Assembly (NCBI GenBank): GCA_024364735.1
Contig: JAGFNQ010000722.1
Span: forward strand, 1-64,000
Direction: 5' to 3'
Source of the DNA: Boesenbergia rotunda
Taxonomy: Eukaryota; Streptophyta; Magnoliopsida; Zingiberales; Zingiberaceae
DNA: 64,000 nt
Position numbers and translations under genes: made by a program. Positions 13,536 to 24,330 of this stretch are shown one piece after another. Positions within the stretch are counted from its first letter, which is position 1. Every line of letters starts with the position of its first letter. The notes below the pieces were generated by a model that worked only from the letters and a program-made list of their open reading frames with translations, was not told the origin of the DNA and searched no databases.

Positions 13536-14094
13536 CGCAGCGCCACCAACCTACAACACGAAAGCAAAAAAGCAATTACCAAAAAAGAAAGTAAAACAAT
13601 AAAATAACGAATACAAAGGGATCCCATAAGCAAGATGAAATCTTAGCGAAACAGAACATGTTCAAGAAAGGCTCAGATTCCAGAACCGTTGAAAAAATTT
13701 TGATTAGGGGATAGAAAAACAAGCGATAAGTAGAAAGGTTGTCAAAAAGATCCGAAACGACAACGCATTTCGATCGAGCAGAGATCGGAACATGGGGTGA
13801 AGAAAAATTCCAGGCCGGGAGGGGGGAAGACGATGGATTTCGTACCTTCTCCAACCTTCGCTTCCCGTGGACGCGCCGCCAACCCGGGAGATGGAGACAG
13901 AAATGGGGAGGCGGCGAGGAGAGCAATAGTAAAGAACCGCAGTAGGGGTTTTGGAGGGTTCTTAAAGAAACCAGAAGGGGTGCGTTGCGGCGAGGGGAAA
14001 GAATCCGACCGTTGGTAGATGTGCTAGAGGAATCTTGATCGTCGATGAGAGGGGGCAATTCGGATCCAATTTGTATCAACGCATCAAATCGAAT
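13536..14094 (-). promoter_or_regulatory. NOP58 copy 1 5' UTR, UTR intron and proximal promoter
   Basis: Directly before the ATG, a TTGTAG acceptor at 13551-13556 and a GTACG donor at 13841-13845 define a likely 5'-UTR intron of 295 nt (13551-13845). The GC-rich block at about 13846-14000 should hold the first, non-coding exon. The MULE terminal repeat starts at about 14095, so little room is left for a native promoter. The layout is the same in copy 2 (intron 34132-34426). Confidence 0.65.
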
Positions 14095-14792
14095 ATATAT
14101 CTCAGAATTAATCTGATCTAAAATTTAAAAATTTAGTATAAAAATATATTAAATATTTATGGATAATAGTATATATTCAAACAGTAAAAATTTATGTATT
14201 ATTTTTTCTTATATATTTGATATTTTGAATATTTATTATGATTATTTATAACTTTCGTCGAGAATTTACATTATTATTATTATTATTATTATTTTATTTT
14301 GATAAATTAAATTCAGTGCTAAAATATGTTATATATTTTTTTTTGACAATAAAAAAAATTTGTCTTGTGAAGATTTTAATTGATACAAATTAATATATTT
14401 TCTAAAACGGTAAAATACGATTTGCTTATCCTAATCCATCCCAAAGTTAATATGGATTAGGTAAATTATGAGAATTACTAACTCGGATAGTGACTAACAT
14501 ATAAGAGAGGATAGACATCTGATTTCGATAGAATTTGATCTTCAGATCTCATGACGATAATATCTTACATGTTAGGTATCAGTCCATTTCATAGTGACAG
14601 TATATATTTTCTAAAGTGATTAGCCAGGTAGGGTAACGTCGAATCTGAAACAATCGGCTTGGTCCCATAGAAGTTTTCCACTTGTCTTAGGGTACATCGG
14701 AAAACACTCATGATAGACGGTCCAAAAGCTTAACATCTCACAGTTATATGTCTCATTTGGAAGGAAAATTCTTATAAAATTCGTCATAGCTA

Positions 14793-14845
14793 GGAATCAA
14801 ACCGTAAATATCTGGGAGATAATTAATCATCTTTCCATTATACCA
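14793..14845 (-). ncRNA. tRNA-like (SINE-like) unit with A and B boxes
   Basis: Read on the minus strand, TGGTATAATGG (14835-14845) fits the Pol III A box and GGTTTGATTCC (14793-14803) fits a B box, spaced as in a tRNA gene. The acceptor stem does not pair convincingly, so it is a tRNA-related relic or SINE head, not a working tRNA. Matching units lie in the two other terminal repeats. Confidence 0.4.
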
Positions 14846-14854
14846 TAGTTCCGA

Positions 14855-14855
<1 letters not shown>

Positions 14856-14890
<35 letters not shown>
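14856..14890. repeat. TA dinucleotide microsatellite
   Basis: About 16 uninterrupted TA units inside the MULE terminal repeat. The equivalent site in copy 2 (about 36516-36528) is much shorter, showing repeat-number change since the duplication. Confidence 0.9.
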
Positions 14891-14892
<2 letters not shown>

Positions 14893-15439
14893 TCTAAAGA
14901 TGGCAAAAGATGATTCTCTATCCTAGTACCCCTGCCATACATATATATTTTCTAAAAATAGCAAAAGGCGATTCGCTCGTCCTTAGCGCCCCCCACTAAT
15001 CCGTCCCAGGGTCAACACGGAGGAGGTAAATCATGGGGACTATTAGCTCGAATGCGGTGGTTAACGCATGGAAAGGACGAACATACTAATTTTATTAGAT
15101 TTTGATTCTCAATCTCAAGATATAACACCGTGCTCTATTCATCAATCCATCGTGTGTGTCTATATATATATATATATATCCACTGCGAACTCTCTTTGCG
15201 CGCCGCTGCGGACGATCCCCCGTGGCAAGCCGCGTCCAACGTTGCGTTATTTTTTTTTGTTTTCGCGAATCCTTCGTGGCACCCGCAGAAACAAATTTCA
15301 CGAGTTTTCAGCATTTCCCGCAGCCCTCCTCGCGCCTCTCTCGGAAACCCTAGGCGAACGCAATCGACTCCCTACGGCGGCGATTCACCCCCCCCCCTCG
15401 CGTCCCGCGACCCTCGGCTGACGCCTCCCGAGCCCTCGG

Positions 15440-15700
15440 CACTCGGTCGCTGCGTCACTGTCGAGAGGGCACCCTGCTGCCCTTGATCTCTAGCTTCCAC
15501 TCCTCACGACGAGGCCGCCCCACCCCCTTGCTTTCCTCTCCCTCGAGCCTGCAAGCGGACACCTTGCTCCATCCCTGCGTCGCGACCGAGAGGGCACCCT
15601 TGTTCCATCCCTGCGTCGCTGCCGAAATTACACCTTGCTCCGTCTCTACCGAGAGGACACCCCTGCTCCATCCCTCTCTCCCCGTATACAGAAATCATCT
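15440..15700. repeat. GC-rich minisatellite in the MULE terminal repeat
   Basis: Imperfect tandem units of roughly 30-40 bp built on GAGAGGGCACCCTTGCTCCATCCCTGCGTCGC variants. Only part of the unit is constant. The same array is at 37060-37355 and, inverted, at 53915-54180, with different unit numbers. Overlapping open frames here have no conserved protein character. Confidence 0.75.
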
Positions 15701-16084
15701 TTGCAGGTAAATCTAATTCAGTTCTATAATTCTGTATAGTAAGGCATCAACTAATTTTAGCTCAATTTGTTTTCCTGCCGATTTTTTGGATAGTTTCATT
15801 TCTGTTCTACAGTTCTGATTCTTGGGATAACATCTCATTCGGTTAGTTGTTTGAAAAATGCTCATTACTTGTTTCTCAAATAATGAAAATTGCACAGATG
15901 TTTCTCATTCTATTCTGATCTTTTTTTATTTTTGTGTAAGTTGTTTGTGTTGTTTAGATGGTATGCTGCTTCATTTCTTATAAAGAATATCTTGTTGATG
16001 CAGTCTGGCCCTGATTGTTGTTTTGGTGTTGACATCGATTTAAGTTTAGGCTAATCATTGTTGATTATGATTAAGTCCTGATCG

Positions 16085-16575
16085 GGGATCAGGCATGATA
16101 TGGGAAATCCTAGTCTGGAGGGCTAGGTGATGGAAAATCCTGACCTGGAGGGTTAGGTGTTGAAAATCCTAGTCTGGGAGGCTAGGTGTTTGGAAAAGTC
16201 CTAGCTTGGAGGGCTAGGTGTTGGAAAAGTCCTAATTCGGAAGGGTTGGGTGAAAAGTCCTAGCTTGGAGGGCTAGGTGAAAAGTCCTAGCTTGGAGGGC
16301 TAGGTGAAAAGTCCTAACTTGGAGGGTTAGGTGCAAATTCCCATCCTGGAGAATTAGGTGAAAAAGTCCTGGCTTGGAGAGTCAGGTGCCTAGCTTGGAG
16401 GGCTAGGTTGGATGATGTTCTAACTCGGAAGGGTTGGGTGAAAAGTCCTAGCTTGGAGGGCTAGGTGAAAAGTCCTAACTTGGAGGGTTAGGTGCAAATT
16501 CCCAACTTGGAGAGTTAGATGGAAAATCCTTAGCTTGGAGGGCTAAGGTGGATGGAAACTTAGCTTGGAGGGCTG
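16085..16575 (+). repeat. Tandem array of small hairpins in the copia A 5' LTR
   Basis: About 15-20 units of the form CCTAGCTTGGAGGGCTAGG plus a GTGAAAAGT-type linker. The two arms pair: CCTAGC with GCTAGG, CCTAAC with GTTAGG, CTTAGC with GCTAAG. Different units thus carry different but matching stems around the constant TTGGAGG loop. The 3' LTR has the same array (about 26675-27215) with different unit order and number. Confidence 0.85.
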
Positions 16576-16589
16576 AGTTTGAGTCCCTG

Positions 16590-17260
16590 GATTGGTCTGG
16601 TGATCGATCAGGGATTTTGGCACGCTGCTCCTTCGTGGATCGGTCTGGTGACCGATCCAGCGATGACTGATCGGTCGGGCGACCGATCAGGGAGCACACA
16701 GTGAGGTTGGGAACCTACTGTGTTGCTCCTGATCGATCTGGTGACCGATCAGGGAGTATGCATTTCACCCATTGACTGGCTCCTGATCGGTCTGGTGACC
16801 AATCAGGGAGCGAGCAGTGAGGTTGAGTTCCCTTGCTGAACTGCTCCTGATCGGTCTGGTGACCGATCAGGATCACTGTGCAAATCGTTCCGGAGAACGA
16901 TCAAGTGTCGCAGGTTCCTCTCTATGATCGATCAGGACGGATCCTGATCGGTCTGGAGACAGTCTGATCGGTCTGGTGACCGATCAGGAGGCTGCCTGAT
17001 CGGTCAGGTGACCGATCAGAAGGCTTAGCCTGCGAAACTCAGAAATCGCTCAATATAAGGGTGGATCGGTCCGATGAACGATCCACGACCTGGGATCGGT
17101 CTGGTGATCGGTCCAGGAGAATCTCAAGGAAATCGCGATTTCTGATTGAGCGTTGGGGATCGATCAGGACGGAGCCTGATCAGTCTGGAGCCAGTTTGAT
17201 CGGTCTGGTGACCGATCAGGAGGCTCTCTGATCGGTCCGGTGACCGATCACTTTAATTCA
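16590..17260 (+). repeat. GATCGGTC palindrome array, copia A 5' LTR
   Basis: Many copies of GATCGGTCTGGTGACCGATC and variants. The 8-base arms are inverted repeats around TGGT-like centres. The bases outside the arms also match in pairs (CT...AG or TG...CA types), extending the stem. Single-arm variants such as GATCGATC also occur. Confidence 0.85.
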
Positions 17261-18274
17261 AATTGCATTGTCAGACGCTCTGATCGCGTCTGAACACAAC
17301 CGATTCGCTGCCACTTTCCTCTGATATTTGATATGCTACTTGATTTGCTGCTCTAATACTCTGAGTAAGTTTCAGGTGACAGGGGAGGATTCAAACACTC
17401 AAGGAGAAGTCAAAGAGAGCTTTCCTTGGAGCAGGTTTGTCCATTTTCCCATCTCAGGTTGCAACGGCGAGCTGCAGACTGGAGTGGAGACTGGAGCTTG
17501 ACTGAGGGAAGCTCAGTGAGTCTAGAGATAGCTCAGTAGAGGCTGGCGTTGGCAGATGAGTAGCTGGGAGCTACAGAGATGTTGTCACCTTGTGAAGAAT
17601 CAAAAGGGCGGTGTATAGCTTGGTGGAAGCAGGTCTTGCGAACGAAGTGTTATTGCCGTGCCTTGAGTTCTCCACAACTTGCTGCTGTGTTCTTGCAATC
17701 TTCATCACTTTTTGAGCAAGCAATTGAGAAGCAACCATCTTTTACTTGAGCCTTGAAGAAGGGAACAAGAAGCTTGGAGTCCGACAGTGAGAAGACACGG
17801 GGAAGGGTTCTTGCGTGAGATCGCCACTGGGTGGAGCTCAAGGAAGTTTGCTGTGTTCTTGTCCTTGTCAAGGGTTTGAGTAAGATCTTTCTTGTAGTTT
17901 CATTGAGCTTAAACACTTATATTTGATTGAAACGCTGTGGAGAGGTTTCTCCACCGAGAAGGAGGTTGCTGATTTATCCGGTGATCACCGGGGCTTGATC
18001 TGCCGACGATCAAGGGATCGCCCACCTTAAGGGCACGCCAAGGAGTAGGGGCAAGTTATCCCCGAACCTTGTAAACCCTCCTGTTAGCGATCTTGGTAGC
18101 TGTCGACTGTTAGTTTTCATCTCTATTTTTGTTTACTGCATTGCTCTGCTATTTTCTTGCTTCTTCCGCTGTGCTGCTGATAGTTTGAGTGCAGAAATAT
18201 AGCTAAGCTCTTCAAAGGAAAAGTGTTGGCTATATTCACCCCCCCCCCTCTCTAGCCATCTCGTTCCCAACAAG

Positions 18275-18286
18275 TGGTATCAGAGC
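18275..18286 (+). promoter_or_regulatory. Copia A primer-binding site (initiator Met-tRNA)
   Basis: TGGTATCAGAGC, two bases after the 5' LTR, is complementary to the 3' end of plant initiator Met-tRNA, the usual primer of copia elements. Confidence 0.93.
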
Positions 18287-18330
18287 TTGGTGCTCTGTTT
18301 ACGGCTTAACAACCGAGAGTTCTCAACAAG

Positions 18331-20039
18331 ATGGCTATGAGAGAAGCATTCTCCACCACCCGACCTACATTCTTTGATGGCGCCGACTTTCAATATTGGA
18401 GATCAAAGATGGAATACTACTTGAAGATGGATATCCACACTTGGTTCGCAGTGAAGGAGGGATTCATTCCTCCTAAGGATGATGAAGGCAAAGAACTTGA
18501 GTCATGGAGGTGGACTGCCGAACAAACAAGGAAGAGTGAAACCGACGCGAAGGCGGTTGTCACTCTACAATGTGGCATGAACAAAGACCAACTCATCAAG
18601 GTTGGTCCTTTCACAAGTGCAAAGGACTTGTGGAACAAACTCATAGAGCTCCATGAAGGCACCCGAGATTCTAGAATTGCAAAGAGGGACTTGTTCCTCA
18701 ATCAACTCCAAAATCTCTCCATGAAGGAGAATGAGTCGGTAAGTGAGCTCCATAGCCAGTTCAAGGAAGTTCTTAATGGACTTCATTCAATTGATGAAAA
18801 GGTTGAGAACCGCGACCTTGTAAGGTATGTCTTGAAAGCATTTCCAAGGAATGCTTTGTGGTCATCCATGGTGGATGCCTACAAAGTATCCAAGGATTTA
18901 TCTATTGTAAAATTAGATGATTTATTTTGTGAGATGGAATTGCATGAAATGGCTAACAAAGGCCCCAAGGAGAAGGGGATTGCCTTAGTTGCAGGGGACC
19001 AGACCACTAAGAAGAAGAAGGAGAAGAAGAAGGAGAAGGAGGTCTCATCATCTTCATCCTCTTCCGAATCCGAGTCAAATTCTGAGGAAGATGGCAGCGG
19101 CTCTTCTTCATCCGAAATGGCTAACTTTGTGAGGAGGATGATGCGAAGAGACCGACGTTTCAAAAGGAGAGGTAACACTAGTGAATTCAAGCTTGATAAG
19201 AATAATGCATCTTGCTTTGAGTGTGGTAGGAAAGGGCATTTCAAGAATGAATGTCCGAAGCTTAAGAAGGAGGAGAAACCCAAAAGAAAAGAAGAGAAAT
19301 CCAAGAAGAAGAAGAAGGCTTTGAAGGCTTCTTGGGATGAGTCATCCTCTAGTTCATCCGATGATGAGAAGGAGGAAAAGAGCACAAGGCAAGTGGCTCT
19401 CATGGCTCTTGGAGAGGAGAGCAGTGGTGAATCTTCAAGCTCCGCAAACACGGCTTCATCATCTTCGGATGATGAAGAGGTAACTTCTCCCGAGCTTGAA
19501 AAATGTTATAGAGCAATTGCATGTTTAACTAGTATGCTTAAGAAATCCAAAAACAAAGTTAAAGCATTGCAATTAGAAATTGATCAATTGAAAGCTTCTA
19601 GGGATGATAACATGATGACTTGCATGTTGAATTACTAGAAGATGAAATTAAATCTTTGAAACATGAGATTGTAAGCTTGAAATCCTCTAAGGTTGAGGAA
19701 ATCAGAGATATGCATGATAACGTGTTAGTAGAGGAAAACCAATCATTGAAGAGTGAAGTTGAGAAGCTCAAGAATATTCTTGGGAAATTCTCAAATAGCT
19801 CTAAGACCCTAGATATGATCCTCAATGCCCAAAGGGCAGTCTACAATAGGGCCGGTATTGGTTACCGCCCTAAGGAACCCTCATTTGTATCTCTCATGTC
19901 TAGGACTGACATGAGACAATCTAGGACACCCAAAACTCAAAAGAAAGTTGTCAAGGCATGGGTGCCTAAGTCATGTTTAGTTGATGCTTTAGGTCCCAAG
20001 GTTTGGGTACCTAAAACTTCTATTTTTCGAATTGTGTAG
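18331..20039 (+). pseudogene. Copia A gag (one frameshift)
   Basis: Gag coats the element RNA in cytoplasmic particles. The frame starts MAMREAFSTTRPTFFDG at 18331. It has the copia Gag core (FQYWRSKMEYYL; ELHEGTRDSRIAKRDL; SMVDAYKVSKDLSIVKLD), a lysine- and serine-rich linker, one CCHC zinc knuckle CFECGRKGHFKNEC at about 19213-19254, acidic serine runs and a coiled-coil tail. The first frame stops at 19638. The second, 19620-20039, carries on the same protein, so a small frameshift lies near 19600-19640. The end shows WVPKSC and VWVPKTSIFRIV, then TAG at 20037-20039. Pol follows in the same frame, as in SIRE elements, where a stop codon separates gag and pol. Confidence 0.88.
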
Positions 20040-20042
20040 GTT

Positions 20043-23000
20043 ATGATTGAGGGGGAGCATCTATCAACTTGGTTTGTTGATAGTGGATGCTCCAAACACA
20101 TGACTGGGGATAGATCATTGTTTACCACATTTCACAAGAAGAGTAGAGGTAATGTATTATTTGGTAACAATGGTAGTCTTAAGGTCATAGGAATAGGAGA
20201 CATTCAAATATCCGAATGTCTTAGAATCTCGAATGTCCTTCTAGTCAAGGGGATGAAGTTTAATCTCCTAAGTGTCAGTCAATTGTGTGACACGGGTTAC
20301 ACAATTGACTTCCAACCAAGTCAATGTCTAATTAGACAAAATGACACCTTGGACACGGTACTAGTAGGAGCAAGAGTAGACAATATTTATCAAGTTTCAT
20401 TTAAAAGTGCTACTAATGCTTTTGCTAAGTGTCTCATGTCAAAAGAAGAAGAGTCCACACTTTGGCACCGGAGGCTAGCACATGTGAACATGAAGAACAT
20501 CCGGAAGCTGGCCAACAAGGGACTAGTCCGAGGCTTACCGAGCATCAAGTATGGAAAAGATAAATTATGTGATGCGTGTCAAATGGGTAAGTAAACAAAA
20601 TCTGCACATAAAGGTAAAAGCACTGTAAGTACTTCCAATGCATTAGATTTACTTCACATGGATCTATTTGATTGTAGTACTATCATATCATTGAATGGAA
20701 GTAGATATTGCTTTGTTATTATTGATGATTTCACTAGATATACATGGACTTTCTTTTTAAAACATAAGGACCAAACCTTAGATATTTTTATTTCTTTTTG
20801 TAGGAGAATTGAAAATGAAAAATCATCAACAATTAAGACAATTAGAAGTGATCATGGAGGTGAATTTCAAAACCAAAGGTTTCTAGAATTTTGTCAAGAT
20901 AAGGGTTATAGACATGAGTTCTCTACTCCTAGAACACCACAACAAAATGGGGTTGTAGAGAGGAAGAACCGTGTACTTCAAGAGGCTGCACGAAGCATGC
21001 TCAATGAGTACTCACTCCCGAGTTACTTATGGGCCGAAGCTGTAAATACAGCTTGTTATGTGCAAAATCGAGTTCTCATCCATAGGTTTTTAGGAAAGAC
21101 TCCCCATGAACTTTGGTTTGGGAAACCACCTACGGTTAAACACCTTAGGGTGTTTGGTTGTAAGGTGTTCATCCTAAACACCAAGGATCACCTTGGAAAG
21201 TTCACGGCAAAGGCTGATGAAGGGATACTAGTCGGGTACTCCCTCGTTAGTAAAGCCTACCGAGTCTACAACAAGAAAACTAGATTAGTTGAAGAGTCTT
21301 CTGATGTGGTTTTTGAAGAAATTCCTAAATCACCTGACCAATCAGAAAATGAAGTAGGAGTTCAACTCGAACTTAGGAGACTAAGTTTGAATGAAACTCC
21401 AAGTGTTGTTGATGGTGATGAGTCTGATGACGGTGAGCCTAGACAACCCATTGATCAGTCGGATCCTGAGGCTGAACTTGTGTCTAGTGAACCTGTTCAA
21501 GAAGCACCACCAACACCAGGCAAACTAGATTAGCCTCTAGTCATCCCCAAGACCAAATCGTTGGAGATATCATCAGGGGTTAGAACTAGATCATTCTTCC
21601 GGAATGAGGCTAATGAAGTCGCTCTAATTTCCGAAATTGAACCTAGAAAATTGATGAAGCATTAAATGATCCCGATTGGATCATTGAATGCAAGATGAAC
21701 TAGGTCAATTCGAGAGAAGTCAAGTTTGGACTTAGTCCCTAGACCCAAGAAGACCCCATTATTGGAATCAAATGGGTCTTCAAGAACAAATTAACCATAA
21801 GGGAGAAATCATTAGAAACAAGGCACGCTTGGTAGCCAAGGGCTAAGTCAAGTTGAAGGCCTTGATTATGATGAGACTATGCTCCCGTGGCACGATTAGA
21901 GTCCATCCGATTGATGCTAGCATTTGCAGCACATCGTGCTTCAAATTATTTCAAATGGATGTAAATCGGCCTTTCTAAATGGTTTGATTAAAGAAGAGGT
22001 CTATGTCGAACAACCTCCGGGGTTTGAGAGTACCGATTTCCAAACCACGTGTTCAAGCTCAAAAAGGCACTTTATGGCCTTAAACAAGCACCCCGTGCTT
22101 GGTATGAGCAGTTGTCGACATTCCTAATTGAGAAGGGTTCGTTAGAGGCCAAATAGACCCTACACTATTTCTACGAGAGATGTGACAATATATTTGTAGC
22201 CCAAGTATATGTCGATGACATAATTGTGGCTCAATAATAAGGGCTATTTAAATGAGTTCATTGGACACATGGAGAGTGAGTTTCGAAATGAGTCTAGTGG
22301 AGAGTTGACTTTCTTCCTTGGACTTGAAATCAAGCAAACTTGCGATGGTATCCATGTGCACCAATCAAAGTATACACAAGAAATGCTTCGAAAATTTAAT
22401 ATGAGTGATTCAAAGGAGGTAACCACTCCCATGGCCACAAACACAAGATTAGACAATGATGAGAGTGGTAAACCGGTTGATTTAACTCAATATCGAAGCA
22501 TGATAGGTAGTTTGCTATACCTCACAGCTAGTCGACCTGATATTCTTTTCGCTGTGGGTATGTGAGCTAGGTATCAAGTTTGTGCCAAAGAATCTCATTT
22601 AATTGTTGTTAAGCGAATTTTGAGATATCTCAAGAGCACAATTGGTGTAGGTCTTTGGTACCTCCGTACCGAATCTTTTGATTTGATTGGCTATACGGAT
22701 TCCGACTACGCTGGATGTAAGTTGGACCGGAAAAGCACAAGTGGGGGTTGCCAATTCTTAGGTTCGTCCTTAGTAAGTTGGTCAAGTCAGAAACAACATT
22801 GCGTTGCTCTCTCCACGATCGAGGCAGAATATATCGCCATGGGAGAGAGTGTATCACAGTTGTTGTGGATGATACATACTTTAGAGGACTATGGATTAAG
22901 TTACAAGGGTGTGCAAGTGTTATGTGATAACATTGGCACAATCAATCTAACCAAAAATCTAGTCCATCACTCTAGGACCAAGCACATTGAGGTGCGTCAC

Positions 23001-23150
23001 CACTTCATTAGAGATCATGTAGCTAGGGGAGATATTGTACTCTCACATGTAGAGTCCAAGTCAAACCTAGCTGACATCTTCACTAAACCACTCCGCGAAA
23101 ATGAGTTTAGTTTCTTAAGACGGGAGTTGGGAATGTGTCGCGCTTCATGA
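20043..23150 (+). pseudogene. Copia A pol (protease, integrase, RT, RNase H), broken
   Basis: Four segments remain. At 20043-20594: aspartic protease with WFVDSGCSKHMTGD, then the GAG-pre-integrase zinc region LWHRRLAH...CDACQMGK, closed by a TAA where a Q codon would be expected. At 20658-21533: the integrase core, with IDDFTRYTW, RSDHGGEF and NGVVERKN supplying the D,D,E residues, and an FGCKVFI region. From about 21534 to 22220 reverse transcriptase is shredded by frameshifts and losses; KSAFLNGLIKEEVYVEQPPG and VYVDDIIVAQ, with the catalytic VDD, can still be read. At 22224-23150 come the end of RT (LTFFLGLEIKQ) and RNase H (YTDSDYAGC, STIEAEYIAMGE) up to the stop. The element cannot make its own RT. 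Confidence 0.9.
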
Positions 23151-24330
23151 TTTTCAAATTGTAATCAAACCCTTCATGATTATTTCGAAATTGTTGGGAA
23201 ACAATTGGGGTAACTTTGGGGACATCTCACACAAACTATAAGGTTTACCAAAACATTTTTGTTTGCTAGAAATGGGGTGAGATGTTAGGATCAACTCAAT
23301 TTCTCAAAATGTCAATGCATCCATTGAGAAGTTAAGTTGACGAGATAATGATCACGGTGGTGACCAAGTATGGGGAAAACCGATGCATAACATATGTGTA
23401 TTTGGCTCCATGATCATACTTGGACATTCCAATCAAGGCAACTTGATTGGAAACTTGGATTTGGAACCAAAACTTGATTGAATTTGCTTGAATGATTGTT
23501 GATTGAGTTTGACTCCATTTGGATGGATCTAAGTGATTGTTGAACCCATAAGGACCTTTGATCCTCGTTTAGGGATCAATTTTAGTCTGAGATCATGTCC
23601 AAGTTCGATAAATTTCACCAGATCTCGTTGGAAAGTTTCAGGAGTTCTAAAACTGAACATTTCAGTTCGTATCAGGAGTATCAGGAACCCTGATCGGTCA
23701 CCGGACCGATCACCCGGACCGATCTGGCTCCTTCCTGTGGTGATCGGTCCACAGACCGATCAGCGAGGCAAGCCGTGACCTTCCGGAATTTGACCAAGTG
23801 TACTGAGCTAGCCTGGAACGGTCCCCGGACCGATCTGGCACCCTGCTGAGACCGGTCCACGGACCGATCAGGGGTTCACAGTAAGCCGACCGAGCCTACT
23901 GATCTCTCCCTGATCGATCAGCCGAACGATCAGGAGCACGCCTGATCGGTCACCCGACCGATCAGGCCCGGATCAATCCGATCAGGCTAGAGCCTGATCG
24001 GTCTGGGCGCAATCAGATCGAACGGTGATCCGTTCAGACGCATTAAATTCTGGTTGGTGGACCGATCCACCAACCGATTAACTTCTCCCAAAACCCTTCA
24101 CTCTCGAACCCTAGCACCGAAACCTCCCATTCTCGCCACCCTTGCTTCGTGCGAGAGCTTTCCAGTGCCTTTCTCTTCCTCCTTTCCATGCGTACGAGTT
24201 CTTCCGAAAGGTTCTGCGGGCATCTCCCTGTTCTCTGCAAGTTCTCGGTTTGCTCCAATCTTCTGTGTTTCTGTCTTGCGCCGAGTCTCTCTCTGCGCAA
24301 GCTTGTTCTTCCGATCTAAGAATCTCTTCA
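23151..24330 (+). other. Copia A internal spacer with palindromes, upstream of the envelope-position ORF
   Basis: No gene. At about 23690-24075 there are repeated GATCGGTC/GACCGATC palindromes like those of the LTRs, but with ACCGGACCGATC-type centres. From about 24080 to 24330 a CT-rich leader runs to the ATG at 24331, so an internal promoter or splice-acceptor region for the next ORF may lie here. Confidence 0.6.

Larger units (their letters stand above)
8552..15992. repeat. Segmental duplication, copy 1 (NOP58 plus MULE left end)
   Basis: The sequence from GTTAATCAGAGAAAG at 8552 through TAAAGAATATCT ending at 15992 aligns along its whole length with 29181-37671. Shared content is the NOP58 3' flank, all NOP58 exons and introns, its 5'-UTR region, and the first 1.9 kb of the MULE. 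Copy 2 is longer mainly because of a 1-kb solo LTR at 35376-36404. Both NOP58 genes keep the same splice sites. Copy 1 ends exactly where the copia A 5' LTR begins. Confidence 0.95.
14095..15992 (+). mobile_element. Truncated MULE left terminal repeat (copy 1)
   Basis: From TATATCTCAGAATTAATCTG onward this matches the left terminal repeat of the MULE in copy 2 (34676-37671 without the solo LTR) and, inverted, the right terminal repeat at 53743-55570. It contains an ATT microsatellite (about 14271-14293), a tRNA-like unit (14793-14845, minus strand), TA microsatellites, a GC-rich block and a minisatellite with the unit style CCCTGCTCCATCCCTGCGTC (about 15465-15690). A possible splice donor, TTTGCAGGTAAAT, lies at about 15701-15713. 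It is cut off by copia A, so no transposase follows. Confidence 0.85.
15993..18272 (+). repeat. Copia A 5' LTR
   Basis: A 2280-bp LTR, TGTTGATG to CCCAACA. In order it holds a tandem hairpin array (about 16085-16575), a GATCGGTC...GACCGATC palindrome array (about 16590-17260), a probable transcribed part, a TTTCTCCACCGAGAAGGAGG hairpin at about 17945-17966, and a C run then TCTCTAGCC just before the end. The open frames inside are not genes. Confidence 0.93.

Noticed and set aside
15068..15486. Open frames starting MERTNIL in the MULE terminal repeats (also 36701-37105 and 54143-54595)
   Set aside because: Although the start recurs, the frames cross microsatellites and minisatellites that change length between copies, and the protein ends differ. 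A leader or UTR is more likely.
16590..17260. CRISPR-like array of palindromic repeats
   Set aside because: This is plant LTR sequence. The repeats are imperfect and lie in retrotransposon LTRs, with no equal-length spacers and no cas genes.
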